From Torymus aiolomorphi (lineage: Eukaryota; Arthropoda; Insecta; Hymenoptera; Torymidae): a stretch of DNA of 64,000 nucleotides. Both the position numbers and the translations under genes were made by a program. Below, piece after piece: positions 1 through 19,400 of this stretch. Under the pieces are notes generated by a model. The model saw only the letters and a program-made list of their open reading frames with translations. It had not been told where the DNA came from and made no database searches. Where the stretch lies: positions 228,423,876 to 228,487,875 of the forward strand of contig CM070873.1 of the NCBI GenBank assembly GCA_036365515.1, read 5' to 3'. The first letter of the stretch is position 1. Every line of letters starts with the position of its first letter.

Positions 1-3051
<3,051 letters not shown>

Positions 3052-3088
3052 GGAGCAAACGCGGCGTATCGGCTGGGAGAGAAAAAGA

Positions 3089-3091
<3 letters not shown>

Positions 3092-3146
<55 letters not shown>

Positions 3147-3155
3147 GAGAGAGAG
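3092..3155. repeat. (GA)n microsatellite, about 64 bp
   Basis: A GA tract with one CA interruption at 3139-3140. It is the reverse complement of the CT tract that ends at 3049, so the pair forms an inverted repeat of simple sequence. Confidence 0.95.
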
Positions 3156-4713
3156 GAAATTCGAGCGGTCGAAATCTGTCAGGGGCAGGAATTTTAAGTG
3201 AAAAATTATGCGTTGCGCGAGCGGGGCGTACGCCGGTTATAAGGAGAGTGAGAGAGAGAGAGAGAACAAGCCCCGGAGAAGAGAGAGAATATGTTGCGAC
3301 GCGCCGCATCCTTTTTGTAATTCCCGCCTCGTAAGTTCTTCCTGCTTCTGCTGCTGTGCTTGCGCGCGCGGTTATTTAAATTTGATTTTGCAGGCTTACT
3401 TAAATTTACGCTCGCGTGTAAATACACACAATCGCCCGACGATGTTTACATAATCGGGGGAGACGGGCGATCTCGCTGAAGGAGAGGCATGCATATATTT
3501 CGTCTCGGAAGCACTACTGGTAGTTTCGTGTGTGTATATATAGCGAACACGACTTTAAAAATATAGCTTGTCGTGATTATATGGACGCTCATTGGACGTA
3601 AAATAAATAATTGGCAATTTTTCAGACAGATACTTTATTTTTTTTTTAATTAATCTCATGAAAGTGTTCAATTTTTCATTTATAGTTAAATTTGTATAAC
3701 AGAAAAAGGAAAACTATATCCATTATAAACGCAATTATGTATCGCATATAACCGGAACACTAACCATTTTTTTTTTTTTTTTTTTTTTTTCAAATCCCAC
3801 GAACCCAAAAACTGTCTTTTTTACAGCAAAATAAACACTCTTCTTTGTTTACTTCTCAACCCCCGCCGTCGTTCGTTCCGCGTGCCCATCAATCCGTGAA
3901 CTCTGACAAGCACTCTCTCATGCTGTTCTGCGCGCCGCCGCTGCTGCAGAAACACATCGACAACTATATACATTGCGCACACGCGCGCGTCGACGTAAAA
4001 AAAAGCGGCAAAGCGAGACTCAGTCGTCAGGTAAAAAAAAGCCATCGGCGAGAGCCATCCCGGCGACAATTAAACGCTTTCGTCCCTGGTCCGTTTTATA
4101 GCCTTGGAAGCAAACGCGCGCCCTGCACGGAACGAAAAAGCGGCTACTCGCAATCGGCCGTACGCTATAAAAAATAATAGACCTCGTCGGCGGCGGTGGT
4201 CGTGATGTACAGGTATATATATAGAAACAAACGTCCTCCCGCGAATAGTCAATCAAGATTTCCATCACGCGGCGACGGGCCGAGATGTCGCGGACACACG
4301 CGCGGACACAACATGGGCAAAACCGGCCGCCGACATAACGGAGACAGCCCTGCGCTATAGGTTGCAGCCTATATAGGTACACACGTGTGTGTATGTATAT
4401 ATGCGGGTATATATATATGCTCAACCTACCGTGTACGTATATATAAAACGCAAGGTTCCGTGTATTAGATCGCGGAGTGTATAATACGCGTGCCCGAAAT
4501 GGACCGCGCGATGAAGCCGTGCGCTTGGAAATTCATCGAGGAATACCGCTCTCTCGGTGCACTTTCTCTCTCGCTTCCTTGCTCGGTACGTGCGTGTGTG
4601 TATGTGTGTGCAGACGGGCCCCAAAGCAAACATCCCTTATGCGCCGAGGGCTTACATTATCTATTTCAGTGTGTACTTAAGGGATGCTACGCCGTGCCGT
4701 ACACCGAATGAGA

Positions 4714-4716
<3 letters not shown>
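3156..4716. other. Non-coding stretch with poly-T run
   Basis: No gene is supported. The stretch contains a 24-base T run at about 3767-3790, an AT-rich block near 3590-3760, and alternating TA/TG sequence near 4370-4445. The T run could be the tail of an old retroposed sequence, but no element body was recognised beside it. Confidence 0.5.

Positions 4717-4808
<92 letters not shown>
4717..4808. repeat. (GA)n microsatellite, about 92 bp
   Basis: A pure GA dinucleotide tract flanked by unique sequence. Confidence 0.97.
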
Positions 4809-4810
<2 letters not shown>

Positions 4811-5233
4811 ATATACCGGGGGGCGACGCTGCTTTAGCCGCCCGTGAGCTACTCTTTGTTGATTTACCCTCTTTCTGGCTATTTTTTTTCCGTGCGCAAC
4901 GTTGCTCACGGGTTTTTGAACGGTCGCCCGAAGCGTGTTGCACGATTTTTTGGTGATTATAGTTGTTTCTCTCGATTAATCGACATTTTATCGCTTCTGG
5001 AGTGTAGTGAATGTATTATAGCTATTGAATATGTACTACAGTTTGAACAGGGCTCAAAGTGATTATCCGTTTCAATTTACAGTCTATTTTGTATAAAAAT
5101 ATAAAACCATAAACAAATTTGAAAGAAAGAAGATGAAAATAATATTGTGCATTGAGAGAAGAATATTGTTACTGTTAACATACTTATCTATTTGAAATAA
5201 AACTATTTGACATGTTTAAGGATAAAATGTGAT
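4809..5233. other. Non-coding stretch
   Basis: No gene or recognisable element. The composition falls from GC-rich to AT-rich toward the palindromic element that follows. Confidence 0.5.
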
Positions 5234-5612
5234 ACTGTAATAGTTACAATATCTATATTAACTGGTAGACATATCCAGACTTGAAAGTAGCTGATGGTAG
5301 AAGTTCTTGTAAATTGTAGTTTTTGAATCTAATAGCCAATTTTCTACCAGGATGATGTTGTTATATAACAAAAAGATTTGAAGTAAAAACTCCATTTAGT
5401 TTTATACCCCAACGTTTCGGACATTTTTATTGTTTATCTCCCTCATCAGGATAAACAATAAAAATGTCCGAAACGTTGGAGTGAAAAAATAAATGATGTT
5501 TTTATTTCAAACGTTTTTGTTATAAAACAACATCATCCTGGTAAAAACTTGGCCATTAGATTAAAAAACTACTATATTAAGCATATTGTAACTATTACAA
5601 TATCAATATTCT
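5234..5612. mobile_element. Palindromic MITE-like element (CCTGGTAGAAA-type ends)
   Basis: The segment folds on itself. The inner arms at about 5406-5436 and 5449-5481 contain AACGTTTCGGACATTTTT and its complement around a short loop. Outside them, CTACCAGGATGATGTTGTT near 5343-5361 is mirrored by AACATCATCCTGGTA near 5528-5542. Further out, TAATAGCC mirrors GGCCATTA, and both flanks carry GTAATAGTTACAATAT-like blocks. The CCTGGTA core matches the ends of elements at 15852 and 30388. The CCTGGTA ends point outward from a central palindrome, so this may be two copies around a third insertion rather than one element. The exact outer limits are uncertain. Confidence 0.65.
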
Positions 5613-5675
5613 CAGGTAACATATTCAAATTGTTTATGAGAACATGGTAACTTAACTGTTAACATGGCATTATAA

Positions 5676-6820
5676 CCCGTGTAAAAAAAAAAGTCTGGGC
5701 GAAGTCTTGCACAAGTCTGGCTTGAAAAGTCTGGGAAAAGTCTCGCATGTCGGACGATCCCAGACTTTTTGCCAGACTTTTTATTTCTTCTATTAAAAGT
5801 CTTGGAAAAAATCCCCAGACTTTATCCAACACTTTTTACCAGATTTAGTATACTGCCGAAAAAGTCTGGGAAAAAGTCCCCAGACTTTATCCCAGACTTT
5901 GTTCACCAGGCTTTGTGGTGGGTGTATGGAGGTTATGCACGCCCGAACAGAAGATTCTGCTGGTGTGATGAAGAGAGAGAGGTTGGATTAAATGTGCGCC
6001 CGTAGAGCAGCGAGGCGGTCCGTAGCTGCGTTACCGCATGACTCCTCGTGGCTGCTCACATTCAGGCGTCTTCTTCGGGGAATCAGGAATTCTCCATCTG
6101 AAATATCTACATCATTGAAATAAAAACATCTCCGCGAATTCGTTCATTTTTAAGTGAAATCAACGCATAGATTTCAAATGTTTTGTTTGGTTTCCAAGTT
6201 AACGTGCGTGTAGACTTGGAAACCAAACAAAACATTTGAAATCTATGCGTTGATGTTCACTTCAAAATAGTCGTGTTGGTCATGTGTTATAATAAATTTG
6301 CGAAGATATTTTTATTTCAATGATGTAGTTATTTCAGATGGCGAATTCCTAATTCCCCGAAGAAGACTCCTGAATGTGAGCAGCCACGAGGAGTCATGGT
6401 AAACGAAGCTACGGACTGCCTCGCTGCTCTACGGGCGCATATTTAATCCAACCTCTCTCTTCATCACACCAGCGGAATCTTCTGTTCGGGCGTGCATAAC
6501 CTCCATACGCCGACCATAAAGCCTGGTGAACAAAGTCTGGGATAAAGTCTGGGGATTTTTCCAAGACTTTTTACGCCGTATGCTAAGTCTGGCATAAAGT
6601 CTTGGATAAAGTCTGGGGATTTTTTCCCAGACTTTTTCGGCAGTATACTAAGTCTGGTAAAAAGTCTTGGATAAAGTCTGGGGATTTTTTCGAAGACTTT
6701 TAATAAAAGAAATAAAAAGTCTGGAAAAAAGTCTGGGATCGTCCGACATGCGAGACTTTTCCCAGACTTTTCAAGCCAGACTTGTGCAAGACTTCGCCCA
6801 GACTTTTTTTTTTACACGGG
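5676..6820. mobile_element. Foldback DNA transposon (non-autonomous), CCCGTGTAAA ends
   Basis: Terminal inverted repeats start CCCGTGTAAAAAAAAAAGTC on the left and end in the complementary TTTACACGGG at 6811-6820. The arms are about 0.5 kb and mirror each other nearly throughout. They meet at a perfect 38-bp inverted repeat around 6199-6214. Both arms carry more than a dozen copies of AGTCTGG or its complement as subterminal repeats. The right arm is longer because of an extra tandem block near 6575-6660. There is no transposase frame, and a target-site duplication is not obvious. Subterminal motif clusters of this kind usually bind a transposase supplied in trans; the superfamily cannot be assigned from sequence alone. 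Confidence 0.85.
6161..6252. repeat. Perfect 38-bp inverted repeat at the foldback centre
   Basis: Arms at 6161-6198 and 6215-6252 are exact reverse complements separated by a 16-base loop. This is the centre of the foldback element at 5676-6820. Confidence 0.95.

Positions 6821-9992
<3,172 letters not shown>

Positions 9993-10059
<67 letters not shown>
9993..10059. repeat. (CT)n microsatellite, about 67 bp
   Basis: A pure CT dinucleotide tract. Confidence 0.96.
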
Positions 10060-10063
<4 letters not shown>

Positions 10064-12244
10064 CCCTACCGCCACCCCTAACTGCACGCGCGCCGTTATA
10101 TAGCGCTATCTCTCCCTCTCGCTCTTGCTCTCGCTTTGCATTGGCGTAACTACGTGCGGATTTCCGCGGCTTTCATCCCCCGCGTAGTGCTCTCTACTCT
10201 GGCACCGGCGCGCTATATGTGCCGCGCAGCACCCCCCGCCACGACCGGAGGCTTTTCGAAATTAGCTTAGCCCAACACTCGAGCGACGCGCTTGACGAGA
10301 CGCGCAAACAGTTTGCCGACGAGGGCCCAAGGGGTGTGCCGTTGCCGCCGCCGCCGCTACCACCACACCGATGTATCTCTCGTTCTCGCTCTTTACGCTC
10401 GCGCCCTCTTTACGTTCGGATCGTGTCTCTCTTACTCTTTTTTTTTTCTTTAATTCGCGTCAGTTATGCGGTGTGATTATACACGATAGATAAATTAAGC
10501 GACTCGGCTTTCATGGGGAAGGGCTGAGATCCATTATTTAAATCCATTCAATTTGGAGATCCTTTTCTGCGAGATGGAGTGAACGAGAGGAGGAGCTTTT
10601 CTGGGTCGAGGGGGCGAGCTCTTGTAGCGCATTAATGGACCTTTCTTTTCAATCGCCCCGTACTATGATACGTCAGTTTAGAATTAAACGTTACGACGCG
10701 AGGGTGCTTTTTTTCTCTTTGGTTTAGGTATAAATTTTGATAATTTAATAAATGGCTGTTATGTCAATTGCACGGCTATTGCGATAAATCATCTTAATGA
10801 CGTTCTATCGCGATGTTTAAGAAAATCGTAAATAACATTTTTGTCGCTCATACACCCGAAATTAGTATCTTTCATGATCCAACTCAATTAACAAACGTAT
10901 TCATATATTCGTCGTAATCCGTTAAAGTATCATTAACGGAGATGTATACGAAAACGTGTAAATTCCCATTACGTATTTCGAGATACACACGGGGAATCAA
11001 ATAAACGACAATAATTAGGGAAGATGTAGCACTACCTCCTAATAATAGACTGCATCGGAGAGTCTATCAATGACCACCGAGGAAAGTCTTAATTAATCTA
11101 CACGAAGATATAGCCGTGTAAAACGATCGGTACATAGGTTATATATATTTACGACTGAATTTCCCGTATCATTATATCGTCTCGCACAAAAGGTGCGTCT
11201 TCACTCGTATCTTTTTCTCTTTCTCCCCTCGGGCGAATTAATCATCGATTTTTCGACGTTTACCGGGCCGCCTCTTTCTTGCACGCGCGCTAGTGTGTAA
11301 CGTGTATATAATATTTCTGACGGGATCGTCGAGTGTGCAAATGGCGAGGACTCACGCGATTACCTCGTATTGTGCAGCATCCGAGGAGCGCGCACGCGCG
11401 CAGGATTCGATTGGGAAATTCTTAATTAGCGTGAGGCAGAGGAGAAGGAGAAGAGCCCGATTGTCCTTGTCGACTCGGGGGAGTGAGGAAAGATTATGTT
11501 GTAGCCCCCTGTCAGGGGCCGAGGAAATGAATAGATCCAGCGTGAGAAATTTGTCTTTGTCTGGAATCGAGAGCGCGATGGTTGTGTTATGATCTTTTGA
11601 TGGGGCTTTGTTGTGCGAAATGTATTATATATATATTTCCAATTCTTGGAAGTGGATTTTCACATTTTTATTATGTTCCTTGTTATGAGAACATTATTCT
11701 TTTGAATGTTTATTAATATATTATCAGTATAATATTAAATATATTAGTTGTAGATGAATGATAACAATAACACTTCAAAATTAGAGAAGAAATCTTTTTA
11801 TTGACGAGGTTAAGAGGAGCGTCCAAGTTGACGAAAGGGTATAAAGAAAAGTGAGAGCGCGTCACTTGCGCTCTTTTATTTTTTTGTACAACGTTCGTTG
11901 CTGCATCTGTTGTCTTTCGAGAGGAGGCAAAGATTCGAGTGTCAGATTTTCCTTGTTCTTTTTCAAATTTAAATATTTAAATGACTCGACTCTGTAGCCA
12001 AACGGCCCCGAACAACCTCAGTTGTTCGTGCACGTGGGGCTTTCAATTCGAGCTTAAAGTTCAAAAGAGATCTAATAGCCTCGGGTATAACCCTTGCTAG
12101 GGGCTTGATAGCCACGACACTTTTTCATCTTTTCGTGCTTGGAGTCTCGTCCAATATTTCTCTAAAAAACCGATAATTTACGCAGATTCTCGAATATTCG
12201 TTTTCCCTTTACAGGTAGTTTGTAACATTAGTATTATATTACTA
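10060..12244. other. Non-coding stretch
   Basis: No gene is supported. GC-rich to about 10480, then mixed, with AT-rich blocks near 10730-11160 and 11620-11800. A possible acceptor fused to a donor, CTTTACAG|GTAGTT at 12214/12215, has a fair pyrimidine tract but a weak donor; it is discussed among the findings. Confidence 0.5.
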
Positions 12245-12664
12245 CTAGTTACATTCAACGCGCTTCGCGCGTATTGTTATTATTGTTATTGTTTCTTTTT
12301 TTGAGGTTCTGAACATGTTCATGTTAGTTAGTTTCAATTTAAAAGTTTGTTTTAATCAGTTTAAATTGTACGATAATAACGTAATTTTGATAAATAAAAT
12401 AATGAAATTTTTCTTATACTATTTTAATTATTCCATTTATACTCCAACTCAAAAATTTAATCATAAAATTCAAACACATTATATTTTGGCGCCTATTCTT
12501 TATAGACCAATCAAATGAGTTAACAACAACCAATCAAAACAGTCTTATTATGATGACAGATTTCATCCATCACTTTTTTTAAGAGAAGATACTGTATAGC
12601 GATAATTTTTTAATGCTCAATTATTTGTTTTTTAAACAATAATTATCGAGAGTACTAATATAGA
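12245..12664 (-). mobile_element. Non-autonomous Helitron, minus strand
   Basis: Read on the minus strand, the right end begins TCTATATTAGTACTCTCG preceded by A, matching the TCTATAYTA-type 5' end of insect Helitrons. The left end has the hairpin ACGCGCGAAGCGCGT (about 12259-12273), then nine bases, then CTAG followed by T. That is the Helitron 3' signature of a hairpin, a short spacer and CTRR, with insertion between A and T. No target duplication is expected for this class. The interior is AT-rich, has a GGCGCC followed by a CCAATCA-type motif, and encodes no Rep/helicase, so the element is non-autonomous and about 420 bp long. Confidence 0.8.
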
Positions 12665-13657
<993 letters not shown>

Positions 13658-13811
13658 AATGCATCAGAAGCACCGGCTAACTGCATCGACAAACGTACTT
13701 TGTGTACCCGCGGCACACAAAGTGCAAGCGAGCGCAAGCAAGCAAGCAAGCAAGAGCTCTCCTCGGCACGTACTCGCGCGCGTATGTGTGCGTATATCGA
13801 ACTGTATCGAA

Positions 13812-13814
<3 letters not shown>

Positions 13815-13882
<68 letters not shown>
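13815..13882. repeat. (CT)n microsatellite, about 68 bp
   Basis: A pure CT tract, with a further short run at about 13888-13897. Confidence 0.96.
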
Positions 13883-13885
<3 letters not shown>

Positions 13886-14876
13886 CACTCTCTCTCTGTA
13901 TGCGCCTAAAATGGAAGCGAAAGGAGTACGCCGTATTTGGAAGATGCACATATCCCGAGACTGCCGCGTGCAGCAGCAGTGCGCTTACATCCCGTGACGC
14001 GGACATTTTCTTCTTTTTTTTTCAAATGCATATAATTCTTCGTTACGAGACGGCTATTATGACTGCAAAATCGTCATAACGACCATCGGCCTTTTATATT
14101 TATAACGCGCGTCTGTCATATCGGGAATGATTCTTTAATTGGCGTTAATTGGAATTCCGGGACGCCAGGGCGTGTAGTATCGCGAATTTTATTATTGTTG
14201 AGCGGTTGAGAGGAAAAAAAAATGGCAGTAGCCGATTGGCTCTGACCTCAAATCAAGGCTGGCGCTGCTGCTGCTGCTGCTGCTACTGCTCATGCGTGTT
14301 GGATGTCAAAAATGATGCTAGCACCTGCCCGACCGGTATAGCCATTTCGCGGACGCGCATGGCGTATTGGATTTGCACGTAAGCAGTTTTCGAAGAAGCG
14401 TCGTTTCGAAGTCGACTCGATTAATTCAGTTGAAATTTTAAAACGGTGATCGGGTTTTGCCTTTTCGCGTGGTTTTTCGTTTCACTCCTATATTCTGTGA
14501 ATTGTTTTTTAATTATTATACACGTTATTCAGTTTGCAGCGAAAAACCAATCTTTCGAAATATTTTTCGAAAAAATCGCCGAGCTCACGTCCGACCGAAT
14601 CGCTCGGCTGCGTGAAAATTGAAACAAAAACGCGCGCCGGGTGAGAGAGCGTGATGGGCATACACGCGAAACAAAGAATTTCCGACGGCGCTCTCTCTCG
14701 CGTACCGAGAAATCGACCCCCCCAATTCGAAATCCTGCCAGTCATATTCACATCCGGAAAACAATTAGTCCGAAGAAATTGAATCGCCCCTCTTTCCCTC
14801 TCCTCTTTTTTTTCGCTCGAGCAAGGCAGATTGAATAAAAATACAGAGTCCCGGTGCTCGCGCGGGAGCGAGAACG

Positions 14877-14933
<57 letters not shown>

Positions 14934-14991
14934 GCGAGATCGGCAGGGCAGATTAAGTGTTTCCAGGGCTAAACTGCGCGCGACTCCGTCC

Positions 14992-15025
<34 letters not shown>

Positions 15026-15851
15026 TGCTCTCTCGTTTTCTCTCGCTCTTGCTATAGCGCTCGCGTTTTCCCTTTCGATTTAGTTACGCCGCGCCGGAGT
15101 AGCTCACCGTTTCGCCCCCTCTCTCACTCCTGCCACCGCTGCCGCCGCCCTGCAGTTAATGTGTTCCAGGGTGGAAACCGTCCTCCCCCCGGGCTGTCTA
15201 TCTCCCTCTCTCTTGCTCCACGACCCCTCGCAGCAGCGCTCTCTCACCCTCGCACGCTGGTCCAACGATCCGCGCCACCTAGAGAAGATCTTGGTTCTCT
15301 CTCTCGCTCTCTTCGTCTTGCCTTGCCTCTTCGCCGCCGCCAGCGCCGGGAGCCGGGCTCGAGAGCTACCGCCACCTCGCTTTTCTCTTTGTCTTAGAAA
15401 TTAGAAGCGGATTACGGGAATTCCGGTATGTGTGCGTCGAGCAAGAGAGGAAGAGTAAAGAGGTGAAGAGCGGGGGGGGGGGTGGAGGATATTGACTGTT
15501 TTACTTTTATCATATCTTTCCACGCCTTATCGCTGTTATAATGCCCCGGGGTTTATACGGTTTACGATGGCTTATGAGGTTAACGTGGATTTTCCTCTTT
15601 TTTTCTCTTCGATTTTTTTTTTGCTTCGTTCGCGGAACACGAGGGTAATGGAAATAGAGAAGTAAAGCTCTTTATTGAATTAATTATATCGAAGAACGCA
15701 CATTGTATCTATCAATACAAAAAATAAATCGTTCAGCCATCTTTATGCAGTACTATATTTTTCATAATTATTCGTAATATTTTTATCGAATTATATAAAT
15801 ATATCTCTCATTTTTTTAATCGACTCGCATTGGACATTTATAAGCGCCATG
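13883..15851. other. Non-coding stretch with GA and CT tracts
   Basis: No gene is supported. It contains a GCT triplet run at about 14263-14284, a pure GA tract at 14881-14928 and a CT tract at about 14993-15024. The last two are mutually complementary and about 65 bases apart. An 11-base G run lies at 15472-15482. The sequence turns AT-rich after 15660. Confidence 0.55.
14881..14928. repeat. (GA)n microsatellite, 48 bp
   Basis: A pure GA tract, complementary to the CT tract at 14993-15024. Confidence 0.95.
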
Positions 15852-16436
15852 GTTACTCTGGTGGAAATCCAAAACATTTTATAACTAATAACTGACTATT
15901 TATTTTAGAAACTTGCTATAAAATAGGAATTTCTTGTCCAGTTTCTAGCTCCCGACGAAGCGCTTTTTCTCCTATTATTTGGCCATTTAATAGATTGAAA
16001 AATAGAATGAGTTTTTCGAAGACAAGCACAAGCTTGTTCTTGAGTATTTTAAAGGTATTAAAACTGATCAGTTTTTTGACTCTGGAAATGGCTAGTAGAA
16101 GGCTTGCTGTTATGATAAGGAGTGAGAGAGGCAAAATCAGATGGAGAAATCAAAGTTTTACTGAATTATTCATAGAAGGAGTACAACAAATAATTTTTTA
16201 GTTAATGTTATTTATTTATATTTTGATAAGCCATCCAACGCACTTTAATACTCTTTCATATACGGTAGAATTAGTAAAAAAAAATCAAATATGAATATTT
16301 TGTTGTGACGTTAATCTAAGAAATGGGCAAATAATGATCGAAAAATCGTTACATCATAGCCATTAATTAGCCAGTTTTACTAGCTGTTTTCTAACTTCTT
16401 GGCCATTTCATATAAATAAATTTCTACCAGGGTAAT
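15852..16436. mobile_element. MITE with TTACCCTGGTAGAAAT-type ends
   Basis: The left end reads TTACTCTGGTGGAAATCC. The right end, read on the opposite strand, is TTACCCTGGTAGAAATTT. The same end sequence occurs in the element at 30388-30645 and near 5346 and 5539. The interior of about 550 bp is unlike the shorter copies. It includes opposed short frames near 15916-16134 and a + strand frame with short protein-like runs such as NEFFEDKHKLVLEYFKGIK, broken by stops. This could be decayed coding material carried by a larger family member, but no transposase motif is visible. The target duplication is unclear. Confidence 0.6.
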
Positions 16437-19400
16437 TTTACATACTACATTTTACGTATTTCATAACATTATCAATAACTTACTGATTGTTATAATTTCA
16501 CCATCCGCACATAAACCCTCCTCGCCATACAACCCGAATATACCCTGGTATAAAACAAAAACCCGTCGTAAACACCGAAATCCCCCGAAATCCAAAAAAT
16601 TTCATAAACAAAAACGCGCGACGACTGCGAAAGGGAGATACTTGCGGTCGTCGGGACTACTTACGGCACACCGCGCCGAAAGAGAGACGCAAAAGCCGAA
16701 TTTTTTACCGACACCCTATGTATACCGTATATATGCAGAGAGCCGCGCGTCTCGTAAAGCTCGCTGCGCTTCATATACGGCGTGTATATATATGAGCCGC
16801 GCGCGAGCGCGAAATATCTGCGGCCATCGCGCGACGCGGAATCCCGCGCGGCTTTTTATTAGATCGTCAAGGCGCCGACACCGCCGTCGATGCTTTTTCT
16901 ACACTGTACACGCGTATACGCGACAAAGGCAGCGGCGGCAGCAGCAGCGGCAGCTCGGCTCTGCATGTATAAACTTCGGGTCAACGACTCGCACGAGCGA
17001 GCGCTACACTTTACCTCCGTTTCCGCGAGAGCGCGTCGGCTTTCGATTTCTCAGCTTCGTCTTCTTCTTCTTCTTCTTCTTCTTCTTCTTCTCCTCCTCC
17101 TCCTCGCCGTCTCTTCGTCTTCCTTCTTCTTCCTCTGTGGAGACCCTTTCCACGCGCGTGTATACACGTGTTGCACGTACATATGTGTATGTACGCGCCG
17201 GCTTCTCTCCTTCGCTGCTCTTTTACGGCGCACGGCAGTATGCGTGGATATATATATGTGTGCGCGGGTTTAGGTACCTGCACGCCGTCGACTCGTCTTT
17301 TTCTTCTGCTTCGCACTCGAGTTTACACAGTTGGTCGAGCGAGGTTACCTAATTATCCGTGAGTTAGTCCAATGACGAAACGACTCCGAGCATCGTTACC
17401 ACTCAGGCGCTCGGCTCGACTCTTCTTCTTCTTTTTCGTTTTTTTCCTTCGCTGCGCGCGGCTGTTTTCTTGTTCTATGCGCGCGCGCGCGCGCGCCGTT
17501 GCGTTTACGCCGCTGTTGCTAAAGGCGAGGTTAGTAGTGGAAAACGGAAAATTCGCCAGAATTTCGGTGTAACTGAATTAGGTTTAATTGCAGTGGGGGC
17601 GGGGGAATGCGCGAAGTAGTCGTTTACATTGGCATAAATCGCGCTCGGAGAAAAAACTTTCAATCTTAGAGTAATAAAAGGCACGCCGATTCAATTTCAC
17701 GCCTATATCAATAGATTTGAGATAATATCAATAATTTATTGCTCTTGTAGTTTACCATTGCAAATGAAGCATTCCTATTAGAATGTTAAACCAGTTACAC
17801 ATGGTTGACTTGTTGCAGCATTACACAATCGCGATAGAGTCAGTTTGCATATAATGATATTTCGAAGGAGGGTCGACACTTCCACTGCTTTCTATAGACG
17901 TATAAGTATATCGAATGTTTGGAATACTAAAGTAGAAAACAAAATGATTCGATAGTATTATCTTTTTTTTTTTTTTTTCTAAAAAGTTTTCTATTCATTA
18001 AATTCAAATTACTATACTATATTTTTTTATAAAATATTATTTCTCTAATCGAGAATTTCCCTGCCTTACAATATAAAACTATTTCAAGTACTGTTTACGC
18101 ACGAAAACAGCATTCTTATTTACTTATTTCAACATCGTTTGCGTACGGTACGACAATTTTATCAATATTTCCACATTAGCTATATCCATTCATCTTGTGT
18201 GGAAGTCTTCTTTGTAACACTTTCTTAAAATGCACTGCATATACATGAGCTAAACGCAACAGCATACACACACACACACACACACACACACATCCGTGCA
18301 CATGTAAACGTATCATCCTCGCTTCTTTTCAACAGCTCCTCGCTTCTCTCCTCGCACAAAAGCGCGATAGGCCAACACTCTTCTCCGGCGCCGAGTGTTT
18401 GCTCAACTCGCGCGCGCTTATAACACACATACATATACACACACACATGCATACATTATACACACACACACACACATGCATACATTATACACACTGAGAC
18501 CGCGTGAATATATCGAAGAGGCGCGATTATTAGAGACCGCGACACGGCGCACGGTCATCGACGGAGAGGAGCTAGTGCGCCCGCCTTTGTGCGCGCAATA
18601 AGTGCTCCGAAATCGGGTCACCCGTCTTACGCGACGCTGCTTGGTTTCTTTCCCGTCGACTACTCCTTCTTCGTATTTTCTCGGTAAGAAACGAATGACG
18701 ACGACTACTACTTGCTCTTTTATATCTGACGAGTGAGCGAGCGAGCGACTCAAGGATTTTCCCGGATCTATTTTTGGGCTTCTCTCGCGCGCGTGTATGT
18801 ATACGCATCGATCGGCAGCGGCGGATGAGTGCTGCTGTTTAGTGATGGCGACATTATGGCAGCCGCGGGTGGACTAGAAAATTCGATAGGGTCTTTTAGA
18901 GTTTAGGTTGGCTCTTTTAACTAAGATGATGAGATATGAAATAGGAATGTTTTGTATAATTGTAGTTTAGAATTTTATGCAACTGAAAAGTAGACAAAAT
19001 TTCAAGTTAAAATCTAATTTATCTTTGTTCAAAACTGCTTACGATATTCAATGGAAAACAATTATTTACAGTTTAAGAAGTTTTAATTACGAAGTGACTA
19101 GTTGCTTTTAAACATCTATATAAATATATTTTTAACCAAAGCAAAAATCATATGTTAAACTAGAGAAAAGTTTTATGAATACTTGATGAAAATTACGAGT
19201 CATTCGAGCAAACAGTATTCAAGAAGTTTCTTTAAGAAGAGATCTGGAGAAATGATCACGTAATGTGAAACTTTCTAGATACTTCTAAAATATTCAAAGA
19301 CCATCTAACTATTTGACAAAATTTAATTTCAAATGTGCATCAAATTCGGTTTCGGGATATTCTGAAGAACGCATATCATCCGTTATATTATCACGAAGAA

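Noticed and set aside
16642..17352. 236-aa + frame
   Set aside because: Contains a poly-Phe run from a TTC tract and no domain. Opposing frames are open as well.
18241..18500. CRISPR-like spaced repeats
   Set aside because: They are CA microsatellites and a two-copy tandem in a eukaryotic sequence, with no regular repeat-spacer pattern.
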